Made by a program: the position numbers and the translations under genes. Positions 1-9,644 of a stretch of DNA of 64,000 nt are shown one piece after another. The stretch covers positions 248,001 through 312,000 of the forward strand of contig JANRIG010000023.1 of NCBI GenBank assembly GCA_033765235.1, read 5' to 3'. Position 1 is the stretch's first letter, and every line of letters starts with the position of its first letter. Source of the DNA: JANRIG01 sp033765235. Lineage in GTDB: Bacteria; Bacteroidota; Bacteroidia; Cytophagales; UBA9547. Under the pieces are notes generated by a model. It made no database searches. It worked only from the letters and a program-made list of their open reading frames with translations, and was not told the DNA's origin.

Positions 1-936
1 TCATGGGCCAATACCATGAGGCTTACACATAAAGGATGGTCATTCACGCTATATTATTGGGACTATTCCATTGGATTAGTGCTTACATCGCTATTTTTTG
101 GATTTACATTGGGCAGCTATGGCGAGTTAGGCAGAAGTTTTGTTAAAGATTTAGGTCAAGCCCAAGTTCAATACCTATTATTGGCATTTGTCGGAGGTGT
201 CATTTTCAATTTATCAAACATACTCATAGTAGTAGCCATTGAGATGGCAGGTATGGCCATAGCTTTTCCTATTGCAGTTGGGTTGGCACTATCATTAGGG
301 GTAATTATCAATTATTTGGCTGCCCCTGTGGGCAATCCTACTTTGTTGTTTATTGGGCTCATATGCATTGTATTAGCTATCATACTCAGTGCATTGGCAT
401 ACAAGCAGCTCCCTCAATCAAAAGGTGCAACCACAAAAGGCATATTGATATCCGTAATATCAGGGCTGCTCATGAGTGTGTTTTACAGATTTGTAGCAGC
501 ATCTATGGCTACCAATGTGGCGGTACCTGAGGCAGGATTGCTCACCTCGTATTCTGCCATGTTTATTTTTACTATAGGAATTTTTTTGTCAAACTTTGTG
601 TGGAATACATGGATGATGTATATGCCTATATATGGCGAAAAAACTACTTATCAAGCATATTTTAAGGAGGGAAATCTCAAAACACACTTAATGGGCATTG
701 CGGGTGGCTTTATTTGGAACTTAGGGATGACATTTAACCTTATAGCAGCATCTACTGCAGGCTTTGCTATCTCTTATGGTCTTGGTCAAGGGGCCACCAT
801 GGTGGCGGCTACATGGGGTGTATTTGTATGGAAAGAATTTAAGAATGCTCCTGCACTTGCCAATCAATATATAAGAGCTATGTTTACTATGTTTATCATT
901 GGCTTAGGCATGATTATTATTTCAAAAGTCATATAA
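1..936 (+). CDS. GRP-family sugar permease, 5' truncated by the window edge
   Basis: This is a polytopic inner-membrane protein of the glucose/ribose-porter branch of the DMT superfamily, probably moving a sugar or polyol. The reading frame is open to the first base, where it encodes S-W-A-N-T just before the first visible Met at 16. Family members carry a G-S-W-A-N-T motif near the N-terminus, so the true start lies outside the window and the Met at 16 is internal. About nine hydrophobic segments remain, with the family-like stretch GVIFNLSNIL and a glycine-rich GLGQGATMVAATWGVF near the C-terminus. The substrate cannot be read from the sequence. Confidence 0.8.
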   Translation, partial: SWANTMRLTHKGWSFTLYYWDYSIGLVLTSLFFGFTLGSYGELGRSFVKDLGQAQVQYLLLAFVGGVIFNLSNILIVVAIEMAGMAIAFPIAVGLALSLGVIINYLAAPVGNPTLLFIGLICIVLAIILSALAYKQLPQSKGATTKGILISVISGLLMSVFYRFVAASMATNVAVPEAGLLTSYSAMFIFTIGIFLSNFVWNTWMMYMPIYGEKTTYQAYFKEGNLKTHLMGIAGGFIWNLGMTFNLIAASTAGFAISYGLGQGATMVAATWGVFVWKEFKNAPALANQYIRAMFTMFIIGLGMIIISKVI

Positions 937-983
937 TTTTGATATAGCATAACTTATATATATAATTATGGTATAAGTACATT

Positions 984-1850
984 ATGATGAATAAAGCTAA
1001 AAAAATATTATTTTGGTTCATAGCAATTTTGGTACTATGCTACGGTGCATTATTGGTATATATGGTAACAAACGAAACAAGCTTTGTATTTCACCCTAAC
1101 TACACTACCCGCGATGTAAAACCCCCGCATGACAGCCTGCAACTAAATTATAAATCTGTGGAAACCATCACCGAAGATGGAATAAAGCTCAAAGGCTGGA
1201 TGATATTTACTAAAGATACCATAAATACCTTCAAATGGATAATTTTTTTTCATGGCAACGCCGGCAATGTGTCAGACATGGGATACCCCGAGAGATATGC
1301 AAGGCTTAACAAAATAGGGGCTAATGTAATATGCTTTGATTATAGGGGCTACGGAGCAAGTGATGGTACTCCCTCAGAGCAAGGGCTATATAAAGACGGA
1401 GTAGCCGTGTATAATTATCTTAAATCAACCCAAAATGTGGCAGACAGCAATATAGTACTCTATGGATACTCGCTAGGGAGTGGTGTAGCTACAGAGATGG
1501 CTACAAGATTTCCTGCCAAAGCACTGATACTGGAAGGTGCATATTTATCAGTGCCTGATGTAGGGCAAGAGTTATATCCATTTATACCAGTCAACCTTGT
1601 GGCACAAAACAAGTTTGACAATAAATTAAAAATCACTAAAATTACTAAACCTGTACTATTCATACATAGCCCTGAAGATAAACAAATACCCTATGCACAT
1701 GGTCAAAAGCTCTATGAGATGGCTAATGAGCCCAAGTATTTTAGCAAAGTAAGCGGGGGGCATATAGATGCTCAACTGCAAGACATGTTTTTTTATATCA
1801 ACATAAAAAAATTTCTCACAGACATAAGTTTTTTGCAGACTGCAAATTAA
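984..1850 (+). CDS. Membrane-anchored alpha/beta hydrolase (BEM46-like serine hydrolase)
   Basis: The 288-residue protein has one N-terminal hydrophobic segment (about residues 8-28) that is likely a signal anchor, so the catalytic domain probably faces the periplasm. The alpha/beta-hydrolase fold is shown by the oxyanion-loop motif H-G-N-A-G-N (residues 90-95), the nucleophile elbow GYSLGSG with Ser163, an acid in SPEDKQIP (Asp232) and a His in SGGH (His260), which together complete a catalytic triad. The family contains esterases, thioesterases and peptidases; the substrate is unknown. Two Met codons in tandem (984 and 987) make the exact start ambiguous by one residue. Confidence 0.83.
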   Translation: MMNKAKKILFWFIAILVLCYGALLVYMVTNETSFVFHPNYTTRDVKPPHDSLQLNYKSVETITEDGIKLKGWMIFTKDTINTFKWIIFFHGNAGNVSDMGYPERYARLNKIGANVICFDYRGYGASDGTPSEQGLYKDGVAVYNYLKSTQNVADSNIVLYGYSLGSGVATEMATRFPAKALILEGAYLSVPDVGQELYPFIPVNLVAQNKFDNKLKITKITKPVLFIHSPEDKQIPYAHGQKLYEMANEPKYFSKVSGGHIDAQLQDMFFYINIKKFLTDISFLQTAN

Positions 1851-1954
1851 TAATGTAGGTAGGTATATTTGCACTTATTCAAAAAAATATAAATATATTA
1901 TTTTTAAACTGTATTATTTGATGTAAAATTGTGTCCAAATATTGTAATATGCAG

Positions 1955-2548
1955 ATGAAAAAAATATTGATATTATTATTACTTACAAATATATATGCTT
2001 TTGCCACCCCTTATGCCAATGTGAAGCGCCGCATGGGCTCCAAAATACCATATAACAAAGGCACATTTCTTACCAACTTTGGAGCAGGGCTTATAAGCCC
2101 ATATTACGCCACAGACAGGAGCATGGTCATACCACCTATATTTGCAAGCTTAGAATATGGCTTAGGACATATCATTGGGCTGGGTGCTGTATTTGCATAC
2201 ACCAGTTCGGGAGCCAGCAAACTATCCTCCGCAGGAGCTGTAAAATACTCTGAGTCTTATATCATATCAGGTTTGCGAGTTATAGCACACTTTTACTCAA
2301 AAGATAAATTAGACATATTTGCAGGAGCAGGGGCTGCATACGTAGTAGGGATAATTAATGAACCCGTATTTGAAAACCCCAACGTACAAGTAGTAGGTTC
2401 TAGAACAAATCCTGCCGAAATCAGTCCCATTCACCCATCTGTATTCTTAGGAGGACGCTACTATTTCAACAATCATTGGGCTATGGTCTTTGAGCTTGGC
2501 TACAATGTAGGCTTTATGACTGCAGGTCTCACCTATCGTTTTCGCTAA
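1955..2548 (+). CDS. Predicted outer-membrane beta-barrel protein, function unknown
   Basis: The protein has about 197 residues. I place the start at the ATG of MKKILILLLL because this gives a normal signal peptide ending near TNIYAFA; an upstream in-frame GTG (1931) and ATG (1949) would add residues before it. The mature part alternates polar and hydrophobic residues with many Gly and aromatic residues (for example FGAGLISPYY, GAGAAYVVG, GGRYYFNNHWAM) and ends in an aromatic strand TYRFR, as outer-membrane barrels do. I do not recognise a named family. It is likely a small porin-like or structural barrel. Confidence 0.65.
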   Translation: MKKILILLLLTNIYAFATPYANVKRRMGSKIPYNKGTFLTNFGAGLISPYYATDRSMVIPPIFASLEYGLGHIIGLGAVFAYTSSGASKLSSAGAVKYSESYIISGLRVIAHFYSKDKLDIFAGAGAAYVVGIINEPVFENPNVQVVGSRTNPAEISPIHPSVFLGGRYYFNNHWAMVFELGYNVGFMTAGLTYRFR

Positions 2549-2609
2549 TATTTATATATTCCATAAGCTATTTGCTTAGTAATATTACATTTTTTATAAT
2601 ATTTGCCTT

Positions 2610-3542
2610 ATGACAAATAATTTTTCCGATAAAGTATATGATCAAATAGCACAGTTGGCATCTAAGTATGATACCATGGGGCAAGACTTGAGTGCTTACC
2701 TCGACGGACTGCTTCATGCCCGCTATCTGAGCTACCCAGATTATATACAGCTTGAGACTTTGCTATCGCTACAGCGCCCACGCACAGAGGAGCCTGATGA
2801 ACTGGTTTTTATTATTTACCATCAAATCACAGAGCTATATTTTAAGCTGATAAATTGGGAAATAAAACAAATAGCAGACCAAAAAAATATTAGCCCAGAT
2901 GCATTTACAGAAAAAATAAAGAGGCTCAACCGCTATTGGAGCCACCTTATCAGTTCTTATAATATCATGACAGATGGGATGGACAAAGCACAGTTTTTGA
3001 AATTCAGAATGTCGCTTTTGCCGGCAAGTGGCTTTCAGTCATTCCAATACAGACTTATAGAAATATACTCCACCTCACTTTACCATCTTGTAGATGCTAC
3101 AGTGAAGCACACCTACACAGAGGATACTCCTATAGAGGTGCTTTTTGAACAGTTGTACTGGAAACATGGAGCTATAGAGCTTGCATCCGGCAACAAAACC
3201 CTCACTCTTAAGCAGTTTGAAGAGAAATATACACGTAAGCTGCTTCGCCATTCTAATTTTTTCAAACATAAAAATTTATATAAACTCGTATTGGCATACT
3301 CTGAAAAAGGAATATTGAGTACTGAAATGATACATGAACTAAAAATATATGACTACAAAATGAATGTAGAATGGGCAATGATACACTACCGCACTGCTGC
3401 AAGATTTTTAGCCAAAAAAGAAGATGCCACACCGGCCACAGGAGGTACTAACTGGCAAAAATATTTGCCCCCAAAAAACAAAAGGATTGTATTTTTTCCG
3501 GAATTATACACCGAAGATGAAATAAATAATTGGGGCCATTAA
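2610..3542 (+). CDS. kynA: Tryptophan 2,3-dioxygenase
   Basis: This haem enzyme opens the indole ring of L-tryptophan to N-formylkynurenine, the first step of the kynurenine route. The family signature is clear: FIIYHQITELYFK (residues 67-79) supplies the distal-pocket Phe67 and His71, KFR (Arg133) binds the substrate carboxylate, and PASGFQSFQYR follows at residues 138-148. His259 in EWAMIHYR is the probable proximal haem ligand, and ATGGTNW (276-282) is the C-terminal substrate loop. The length of 310 residues is normal for this bacterial branch. No kynureninase or formamidase lies nearby, so the pathway is not clustered here. Its stop abuts the stop of the convergent tonB-like gene. Confidence 0.93.
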   Translation: MTNNFSDKVYDQIAQLASKYDTMGQDLSAYLDGLLHARYLSYPDYIQLETLLSLQRPRTEEPDELVFIIYHQITELYFKLINWEIKQIADQKNISPDAFTEKIKRLNRYWSHLISSYNIMTDGMDKAQFLKFRMSLLPASGFQSFQYRLIEIYSTSLYHLVDATVKHTYTEDTPIEVLFEQLYWKHGAIELASGNKTLTLKQFEEKYTRKLLRHSNFFKHKNLYKLVLAYSEKGILSTEMIHELKIYDYKMNVEWAMIHYRTAARFLAKKEDATPATGGTNWQKYLPPKNKRIVFFPELYTEDEINNWGH

Positions 3543-4316
3543 TCATGGCAGCACACTGAATTTTACAGGCAATATCACCCTTTGTCTCACATTTTTATTT
3601 TTAATGCGAGCGGGTATCCAGTCGGGCATGAGCCTTATCACACGCAGTACTTCATCATTGCAAGTTTGCTCTATGCCTTTGTACAACTTTATATCGCCCA
3701 ATGTGCCATTGGCATTCACTACTAAGTGTATGTATATGAGTCCACTCACTTTATTTTTTAGTGCATATTCGGGGTATACTATTCTTTCGCTCAAAAATTT
3801 TATCAATTGCAAAGTCCCACCCGGAAACTGAGCATTTTGATCTACTTTCATAAATATTTCTTCGTCATACATCTCTGTACCCACCGTGTCGCTGGAGTAA
3901 CTTCTGAGATTATTATTTGCACCTTTTTCCTCTGATTTTGATGTGTCAGCTTTTGAAGTATTATTAGTAGTGTCTTTTTGTACTTTGGCATCATCTTGCA
4001 CTACAGGGGGCAAGTTTGTTTTTACATTCTCCTTTTTTTTCTCTATATCTTCATGCATTGCTTTTGAGGGCAATATTTTGGGTATCTTAAATTTATCTTT
4101 GGTGAACAGGTCAGACTTATAATCTATGAGTTGGTATTCTTTCTCATCACTTTTATTAAAATTTGATGCCAACCATAATATCAGTATTATTACAAAAAAT
4201 GCTAACAAAGCCCATAAAAACGCTTTGAAGTGATTGATAATATATGATTTGCGCAATATATAGGCACCGTATGCTCTGTTTTTGTATTCAAATACTATGT
4301 CTGTAAGTGGCAGCAA
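3543..4316 (-). CDS. TonB-family energy transducer
   Basis: The 257-residue protein starts with a Bacteroidota-type leader (VFEYKNRAYGAYILRKSY), then has one membrane span (about residues 30-50), a Lys/Glu/Ser-rich periplasmic linker and a TonB C-terminal domain with the typical FPGGTLQLIKFLSERIVYPEYA and VVNANGTLGDIKL. TonB proteins carry proton-motive energy from ExbB/ExbD to outer-membrane receptors; none of those partners is in the window. The start codon is TTG: there is no ATG before the conserved N-terminal motif, and the upstream in-frame codons contain no standard start. The gene is convergent with the dioxygenase and its stop directly adjoins it. Confidence 0.87.
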   Translation of the reverse strand: MLPLTDIVFEYKNRAYGAYILRKSYIINHFKAFLWALLAFFVIILILWLASNFNKSDEKEYQLIDYKSDLFTKDKFKIPKILPSKAMHEDIEKKKENVKTNLPPVVQDDAKVQKDTTNNTSKADTSKSEEKGANNNLRSYSSDTVGTEMYDEEIFMKVDQNAQFPGGTLQLIKFLSERIVYPEYALKNKVSGLIYIHLVVNANGTLGDIKLYKGIEQTCNDEVLRVIRLMPDWIPARIKNKNVRQRVILPVKFSVLP

Positions 4317-4454
4317 TGATAGATAATATTTTATAGTACTAAACCGTAATATTACATATATATAAAATAAATGTTTTAATATTAGGATATTAATATATAA
4401 AAATTTTATTTTTGCAAAAAAACATTATTGCATTTTGCCAATAACAAATTGCAT

Positions 4455-4489
4455 TTTGTGCGGTGAATATAAATATTATAATAATTTTG
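4455..4489 (+). promoter_or_regulatory. Candidate Bacteroidota promoter for the T9SS cargo operon
   Basis: TAATTTTG at 4482-4489 matches the Bacteroidota -7 consensus TAnnTTTG, and TTTG at 4455-4458 could serve as the -33 element. Transcription would start about 30 bases before the ATG at 4525. A second TAnnTTTG match (TATTTTTG) lies at 4407-4414. Such matches arise often in AT-rich DNA, so this is a suggestion only. Confidence 0.4.
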
Positions 4490-4524
4490 TAAAAAAATAG
4501 ACTCTATCCATAAATTGTCAATTA

Positions 4525-6987
4525 ATGAGAGCTAACGTATTTCTTTATTTTTTTATATTATTTTCAATCATTTCACTTAGTACCAAAGCGCAATTCAATA
4601 ATACAAACTTTCAAGTAAATACTGTGAATGTATCTCTCAGCACAGCTGCCATATGCCAAGGCACCCCTGTGATAGTAACTGTGAGTGCACAACGCTACAT
4701 ACAATACAGGGCTATGGTTAATACTTTTGTGAGTGATTTTGTATTCACTACAGCCAGCGGACAAAATTTGCAAATTTCTATGCCCGGCTCAGCATTGCAA
4801 TCAGGAGACAACTCAGTGACAGTACTGGGAAGCTTTTTGACAAGCACAAAAAATACTGATTTGATTCCTGTGCTCGACAATGACTATCGCTCAGCATTGG
4901 CATTGCGTGCCAAAACCCCTATTACCATAGATGGCATATTGAATGAGTCTTCATGGACATTAACAAATCAAGTCAAAAAACAAATAAGCACTGGTGTAGG
5001 CACATCAGCCGGCATCATGTTTTTTGGGGCATTATATGACACCTCATATTTATATATAGCTGCAAAAGTTACTGATACAGCCTACTATGAATCTCCCAAT
5101 AGAGACAATATTGAACTTTATCTTCGTATTGAAAATTCACCACGCGGGGGTAATTACTGGACAGTATCCAACTCTCCAGGATTTATACAAGGTTATACTG
5201 CACTATCTCGCAGGCAAACATCTTTACAATACATATTGGATTGGGGTAGAAATACAATTAGATGGTGGACAAACAGTGGCAACAATGACAGGGGGTACAT
5301 GGCGCAAAATGTGACATATGCTACCAGTTCTGCTACTGGATTTGTACTTACCTTTCCCGCAAAAACTTTTTATTACGAAGCTGCTTTTCCATGGAGTACG
5401 CTCGGGGTACATTTTTCAAGTTATTATCCTACCCTCACTGCCGGAGGCATCGCATTTGACGCAGCTTTCAACGACATAAGCCGAAACGGAGGTAATATAG
5501 AGCGTACTGGTCAACTCATGTGGAATGGCGGGGGCAACAATTGGAATACTGATAATAATTGGGGCTCACTTTTTCTTTCTCCCTATACTGATAGCAGTGC
5601 AGTAGCCGGCAAAACCATCCTGTCTGTATTTCCGCCCAATATCAATGCCACCCTTAGTGGACTCACACAATATTGTGAGTCTACCACCATCTCAGGCACA
5701 TTCAATACCTCCGACAATAGGTCATACTATTGGCAAAGCAGTGCGTTTGGCACTTCTACCACAATGCCTGCTTCCCTTTCTACTTCTACAGGCATCACTC
5801 CATACATCACCACCTTGGTGGGCAGCTCATCAGTGTATGTGCGGGCACTTATCAATAACTCTACCACTACTGGTTGCTGGTCAGACCCTATAGGCTACAA
5901 CCTGCAAGGGTTGGGTGTGCCCAATGTGCCCCCTGCCCCATCGGGAGCAAGTGCCGCATGCGACCAACTCAGTCTGATTTTTACCACACCTACTACCCCG
6001 GGTCTGAGCTACTATTGGCAAACATCGGACACAGGCATGGTAGTATCTGCACAAAATCTTGTACAAACCACCCGCATCATAACAGCTACAGGCACTTTTT
6101 TTATACGTGCTAAGCGCAATGAAAATAATTTGGAAAAACAATGCTGGTCTGCCGCTACCTCCAAATCAGTAGTGGTAGAGCCTACCCCTACATTAGCCGA
6201 TTTGCCTACACTCACCCAAATAAAATCATGTGGCATTACCACCGTATCCCCCTCTTTTGTCACCAGCGATAAATTTGATTATTATTGGCAAACAAGCACT
6301 ACAGGGCTTAACACCGCTAACACAGTATTAGGCGCAATGCTACACACAGTATCTGGCACCGCTATACTCAATGCAAAATCTAAGAACCTGAGCTGCTGGT
6401 CAGGGGCTGCCATTTACAGACAACTAAACTATGAAGTAGTATATGAAAATGTGACTATTCCTTCCGTGATCAATGAAGAACTAATTGTGGGTCAAGATGC
6501 AAAAACCCTCACGGCTACCCCAATGGAAAATGCTACCCTAAAATGGTATGACAGAGTGATAGATACCCTTGTAGTAGCTACCCCGGCGCACAACCCCGTG
6601 GAAGAGGGCACATTTACATACAAGGTATCACAATCTGTGACAAAAAATGGTGTGACCTGCGAGAGTGCTAAAAATACATTAACAGTGGTAGTAAAAAAGG
6701 GCACCTTGTTGCTCTATGAAAATGCCGCCATCACCCCAAATAATGACTTAAAAAATGATGACTGGGAAATACCTTATATAAACTATTACCCAAACCATAC
6801 CATATCTATTTTTGACAAATGGGGAAATGTAGTATTTGAGCGCAAAGGCGGTTATGAAATAAAAGAAAACAGGTTCAACGGTACCAATGCTGGAGCTGAC
6901 TTGCCCGCAGGGGTATATTTCTACGTGGTAGATTATGGCTCAGACAGCCGCAAGCCCGATAAAGGAACAGTAACCATTATTAGATAA
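4525..6987 (+). CDS. Secreted multidomain protein with CBM9/DOMON-like domain and T9SS type B sorting domain
   Basis: This 820-residue protein is probably exported by Sec and then by the type IX secretion system. It has a signal peptide (residues 1-22), an N-terminal beta region, a carbohydrate-binding CBM9/DOMON-like domain (about 130-350, beginning at TPITIDGILNESSW), then three repeated Ig-like modules each marked by S-Y-Y-W-Q or D-Y-Y-W-Q. The C-terminal 90 residues form a gliding-motility-associated sorting domain: NAAITPNNDLKNDDWEI, ISIFDKWGNVVFE, LPAGVYFYVV. Type B cargo is usually paired with a PorP/SprF-like protein, and one follows 10 bases downstream. The protein may be an adhesin or a surface polysaccharide-binding protein; no catalytic domain is visible. 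Confidence 0.82.
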   Translation: MRANVFLYFFILFSIISLSTKAQFNNTNFQVNTVNVSLSTAAICQGTPVIVTVSAQRYIQYRAMVNTFVSDFVFTTASGQNLQISMPGSALQSGDNSVTVLGSFLTSTKNTDLIPVLDNDYRSALALRAKTPITIDGILNESSWTLTNQVKKQISTGVGTSAGIMFFGALYDTSYLYIAAKVTDTAYYESPNRDNIELYLRIENSPRGGNYWTVSNSPGFIQGYTALSRRQTSLQYILDWGRNTIRWWTNSGNNDRGYMAQNVTYATSSATGFVLTFPAKTFYYEAAFPWSTLGVHFSSYYPTLTAGGIAFDAAFNDISRNGGNIERTGQLMWNGGGNNWNTDNNWGSLFLSPYTDSSAVAGKTILSVFPPNINATLSGLTQYCESTTISGTFNTSDNRSYYWQSSAFGTSTTMPASLSTSTGITPYITTLVGSSSVYVRALINNSTTTGCWSDPIGYNLQGLGVPNVPPAPSGASAACDQLSLIFTTPTTPGLSYYWQTSDTGMVVSAQNLVQTTRIITATGTFFIRAKRNENNLEKQCWSAATSKSVVVEPTPTLADLPTLTQIKSCGITTVSPSFVTSDKFDYYWQTSTTGLNTANTVLGAMLHTVSGTAILNAKSKNLSCWSGAAIYRQLNYEVVYENVTIPSVINEELIVGQDAKTLTATPMENATLKWYDRVIDTLVVATPAHNPVEEGTFTYKVSQSVTKNGVTCESAKNTLTVVVKKGTLLLYENAAITPNNDLKNDDWEIPYINYYPNHTISIFDKWGNVVFERKGGYEIKENRFNGTNAGADLPAGVYFYVVDYGSDSRKPDKGTVTIIR

Positions 6988-6997
6988 TTTTTATATA

Positions 6998-8107
6998 ATG
7001 TATAAATTAACATATTTATTAGCACTTTTGATATTAGCAAGTGTAGTGTATGCACAACCTATGAACCAATATACCCAATACTTGGCAAATCCTTATATGG
7101 TAAATCCTGCCTATGCAGGAGCAGAAGAGTTTACACACATTCAGGCGTCGTACCGCAAGCAGTGGATGGGAGTAGCAGGCAGCCCCGGCAATAACTATTT
7201 GAGTGCTCACACCCGCTACAAAAAAGAAAAAAAAGCAGAAGACTACATAGAGCGCGATTGGAAACCTTACAAACAGGATAATTCAAACTATACAGTACCT
7301 ACTCGCGGGCGCACCACTGAGATAGCAAGACAGGCAGAGCAAAAAAAGATAGACTCCATAAAAACCGGTCAAATGCAAAAAGAACTTGAATACAGAAAAA
7401 AGATAGAAGAGTTTAAACAATCACAAAAATATGCCCCTCACCACGGATTTGGTGCCAACGTACTCAATATGAGCGCAGGCACATTTACCCGCAACTCACT
7501 TTATGTATCATATGCATACCACCTGTGGATAGCAAAAAAAGCAAGATTGGCTATGGGAGGTTCATTGGGTTTTGTGCAAAACAGTGTAAACCCAGTATCC
7601 GGCATTGATAATGATGACCAACCTTTGAACACCTTTAACAATGCAAAAGCAAAAATGTCTCCCGACCTTATCATTGGAGGGTTGCTATATTCAAAAACCT
7701 ATTTTGTAGGAATATCCGGATTTGCATTATTGCCTACCAATCCCTATGCAGGTATCAACGAAAACCAAAAAGCTGCAATATTGGGTTTGGCTGGTTATAG
7801 AATTAATATTAACGATGATTTTTCAGTAACTCCCTCGTTTTTGGTCAGATATGCGATGGGCAACCCAATATCTATTGATGTAAGTGCCAAGGCAAGTTAT
7901 AAAATGATATGGCTCGGTGCTACCTATCGCAAAACAGATGCAGTAGCTTTTATGATAGGAGCAAATTTTGGACCTGTAGATGTGAGCTACTCTTATGATA
8001 TGGCTACATCAGTATTGTCAAAGTACGGAAGCGGAGGACACGAAATCATATTGGGGTACAGACTTGCAAAAAAGAAAGGCACTACCAACTCATTATTATT
8101 TAATTAA
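6998..8107 (+). CDS. PorP/SprF-family type IX secretion outer-membrane protein
   Basis: This is a predicted outer-membrane beta-barrel that attaches type B cargo of the type IX secretion system to the cell surface. It has a signal peptide (about residues 1-19), the family opening MNQYTQYLANPYMVNPAYAG, and QWMGVAGSPGNNYLSAHT. Between the H-T-R-Y at about residue 73 and HHGFGANV at about 150 there is a charged, Lys/Glu/Gln-rich insert of roughly 70 residues, so the protein (369 residues) is longer than the roughly 300 usual for the family. It lies 10 bases after the gene for its likely cargo and 7 bases before the PD40-OmpA gene, suggesting one operon. Confidence 0.9.
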   Translation: MYKLTYLLALLILASVVYAQPMNQYTQYLANPYMVNPAYAGAEEFTHIQASYRKQWMGVAGSPGNNYLSAHTRYKKEKKAEDYIERDWKPYKQDNSNYTVPTRGRTTEIARQAEQKKIDSIKTGQMQKELEYRKKIEEFKQSQKYAPHHGFGANVLNMSAGTFTRNSLYVSYAYHLWIAKKARLAMGGSLGFVQNSVNPVSGIDNDDQPLNTFNNAKAKMSPDLIIGGLLYSKTYFVGISGFALLPTNPYAGINENQKAAILGLAGYRININDDFSVTPSFLVRYAMGNPISIDVSAKASYKMIWLGATYRKTDAVAFMIGANFGPVDVSYSYDMATSVLSKYGSGGHEIILGYRLAKKKGTTNSLLFN

Positions 8108-8114
8108 TAGTAAA

Positions 8115-9641
8115 ATGAATATTATTAAAGTTTCATTTATTTTTATCTCTTGCATGGCAATCAATGTATTATATGCACAAACGGCAGATATTACATTTGT
8201 CAAACCTGAAAAACTTAATGCTAATATCAACAGTGCCTGTGATGAATCTACCCCTATTATTATCAACAATGGCAAAGCCATGTATTTTACCCGAAATATG
8301 TGTGACAAAAATATAGGAGGTGCAAAGGCGGGAGCAGATGTATGGTACGCAGACAAAGATGAAAATGACAATTGGAAACCTGCCATAAGATTTAAAGCAC
8401 CCATTAACAATGCCATGGATAATATAGTAGGGGCAGTATCGTCGTCGGGGGACACACTTTATATACAAAATGTATATAAAAAAGACGGGAAAATGCAGCC
8501 GGGTATATCTATGAGCATAAGAAAAGATACTACATGGACACTACCTACAGCACTTGACATCAAAAACTTGAAACCTAAACGTAATAGCCCTTTTGGCTTT
8601 TCTGTTTCGCCCAATGGCAAACATTTGCTCATATCCAGATACCGCAAAGACAGTACAGATGCCGAAGACTTATTTGTGTGCCACAAAAGTGCAGATGGCA
8701 AATGGGGCGATATGATACACTTAGGCACTGACATCAATAGTGAAGGATTTGAAACTTCGCCATATTTGGCACACGACGACAGCACCCTATATTTTGCATC
8801 AAACGGATTCGGAGGATATGGTGATGCAGACATATTTGTGAGTAAAAGACTTGATGACACTTGGGCTAAATGGAGCAAACCTCAAAATTTGGGACAGGAC
8901 ATTAATACCAAAGGATTTGACGGATATTTCACCATCATGCCCAATGGGGTAGCATACTACACCAGTGGCGATGACCCTTCAGCATTTTCAGACTTATATG
9001 TCACACAAAAACTAAGACCATACAGCTACATAAATGTGACTATAAAAGACAAAAAAACAGGCTCTCCCATTACCGTAGCTACAGTGACTTGCGGGCTAAG
9101 GGATAATAATGAAATAATCTCAAAATCTGTAACTGCAGATGCCTCCAATAAGATAAAAATCAATTATTTGCCCAAAAAATATTATTTTGTGGCACATGCA
9201 GAAGGCTACATAGCTATAGATGAAGATTTTGAAGTGACTACACCATTGATAAATAGAGATACCTCATATACTATCATGCTCGCCCCTATAGAAGTAGGAC
9301 AAACCATAAGACTAAATCATATATATTTTGAATCGGGCAAAGCCACATTGCTCCCTGAGTCATACATAGAGCTGGATGTATTGGTAGAGCTGCTGCAAGA
9401 AAACCCACACATGGAAATACTCATAGCCGGACATACAGATAATAAAGGCAATGCCAAACTCAACCAAAAACTATCAGAAAACAGGGTGAAATCAGTGGAT
9501 ATATATTTGGTGCAAAAGGGTATAAATATACAGCGTATCAAATATAAGGGATATGGTATGACAAAGCCTATTGCAAATAATACTACAGAAGAGGGCAGAG
9601 CCAAAAACAGAAGGGTAGAGTTTGTAATACTTAAAAAGTAA
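8115..9641 (+). CDS. PD40 beta-propeller and OmpA-domain envelope protein
   Basis: The 508-residue protein resembles the OmpA/PD40 proteins that accompany SprF and the T9SS (PorE-like). I start it at the ATG at 8115 because this gives a clean signal peptide ending near VLYAQ; the frame is open back to 7995, but that part only overlaps the PorP/SprF gene. Residues about 40-330 contain PD40 repeats (STPIIINNGKAMYF, TSPYLAHDDSTLYFASNG). A carboxypeptidase-like or CNA-B-like module follows. The C-terminal OmpA domain (about 400-508) has HIYFESGKATLLPES, AGHTDNKGN and NRRVEFVIL, which should bind peptidoglycan and anchor the complex. Confidence 0.85.
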   Translation: MNIIKVSFIFISCMAINVLYAQTADITFVKPEKLNANINSACDESTPIIINNGKAMYFTRNMCDKNIGGAKAGADVWYADKDENDNWKPAIRFKAPINNAMDNIVGAVSSSGDTLYIQNVYKKDGKMQPGISMSIRKDTTWTLPTALDIKNLKPKRNSPFGFSVSPNGKHLLISRYRKDSTDAEDLFVCHKSADGKWGDMIHLGTDINSEGFETSPYLAHDDSTLYFASNGFGGYGDADIFVSKRLDDTWAKWSKPQNLGQDINTKGFDGYFTIMPNGVAYYTSGDDPSAFSDLYVTQKLRPYSYINVTIKDKKTGSPITVATVTCGLRDNNEIISKSVTADASNKIKINYLPKKYYFVAHAEGYIAIDEDFEVTTPLINRDTSYTIMLAPIEVGQTIRLNHIYFESGKATLLPESYIELDVLVELLQENPHMEILIAGHTDNKGNAKLNQKLSENRVKSVDIYLVQKGINIQRIKYKGYGMTKPIANNTTEEGRAKNRRVEFVILKK

Positions 9642-9644
9642 TAT

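Noticed and set aside
7995..8114. Upstream extension of the PD40-OmpA protein
   Set aside because: It only overlaps the PorP/SprF gene, and a proper signal peptide begins at 8115.
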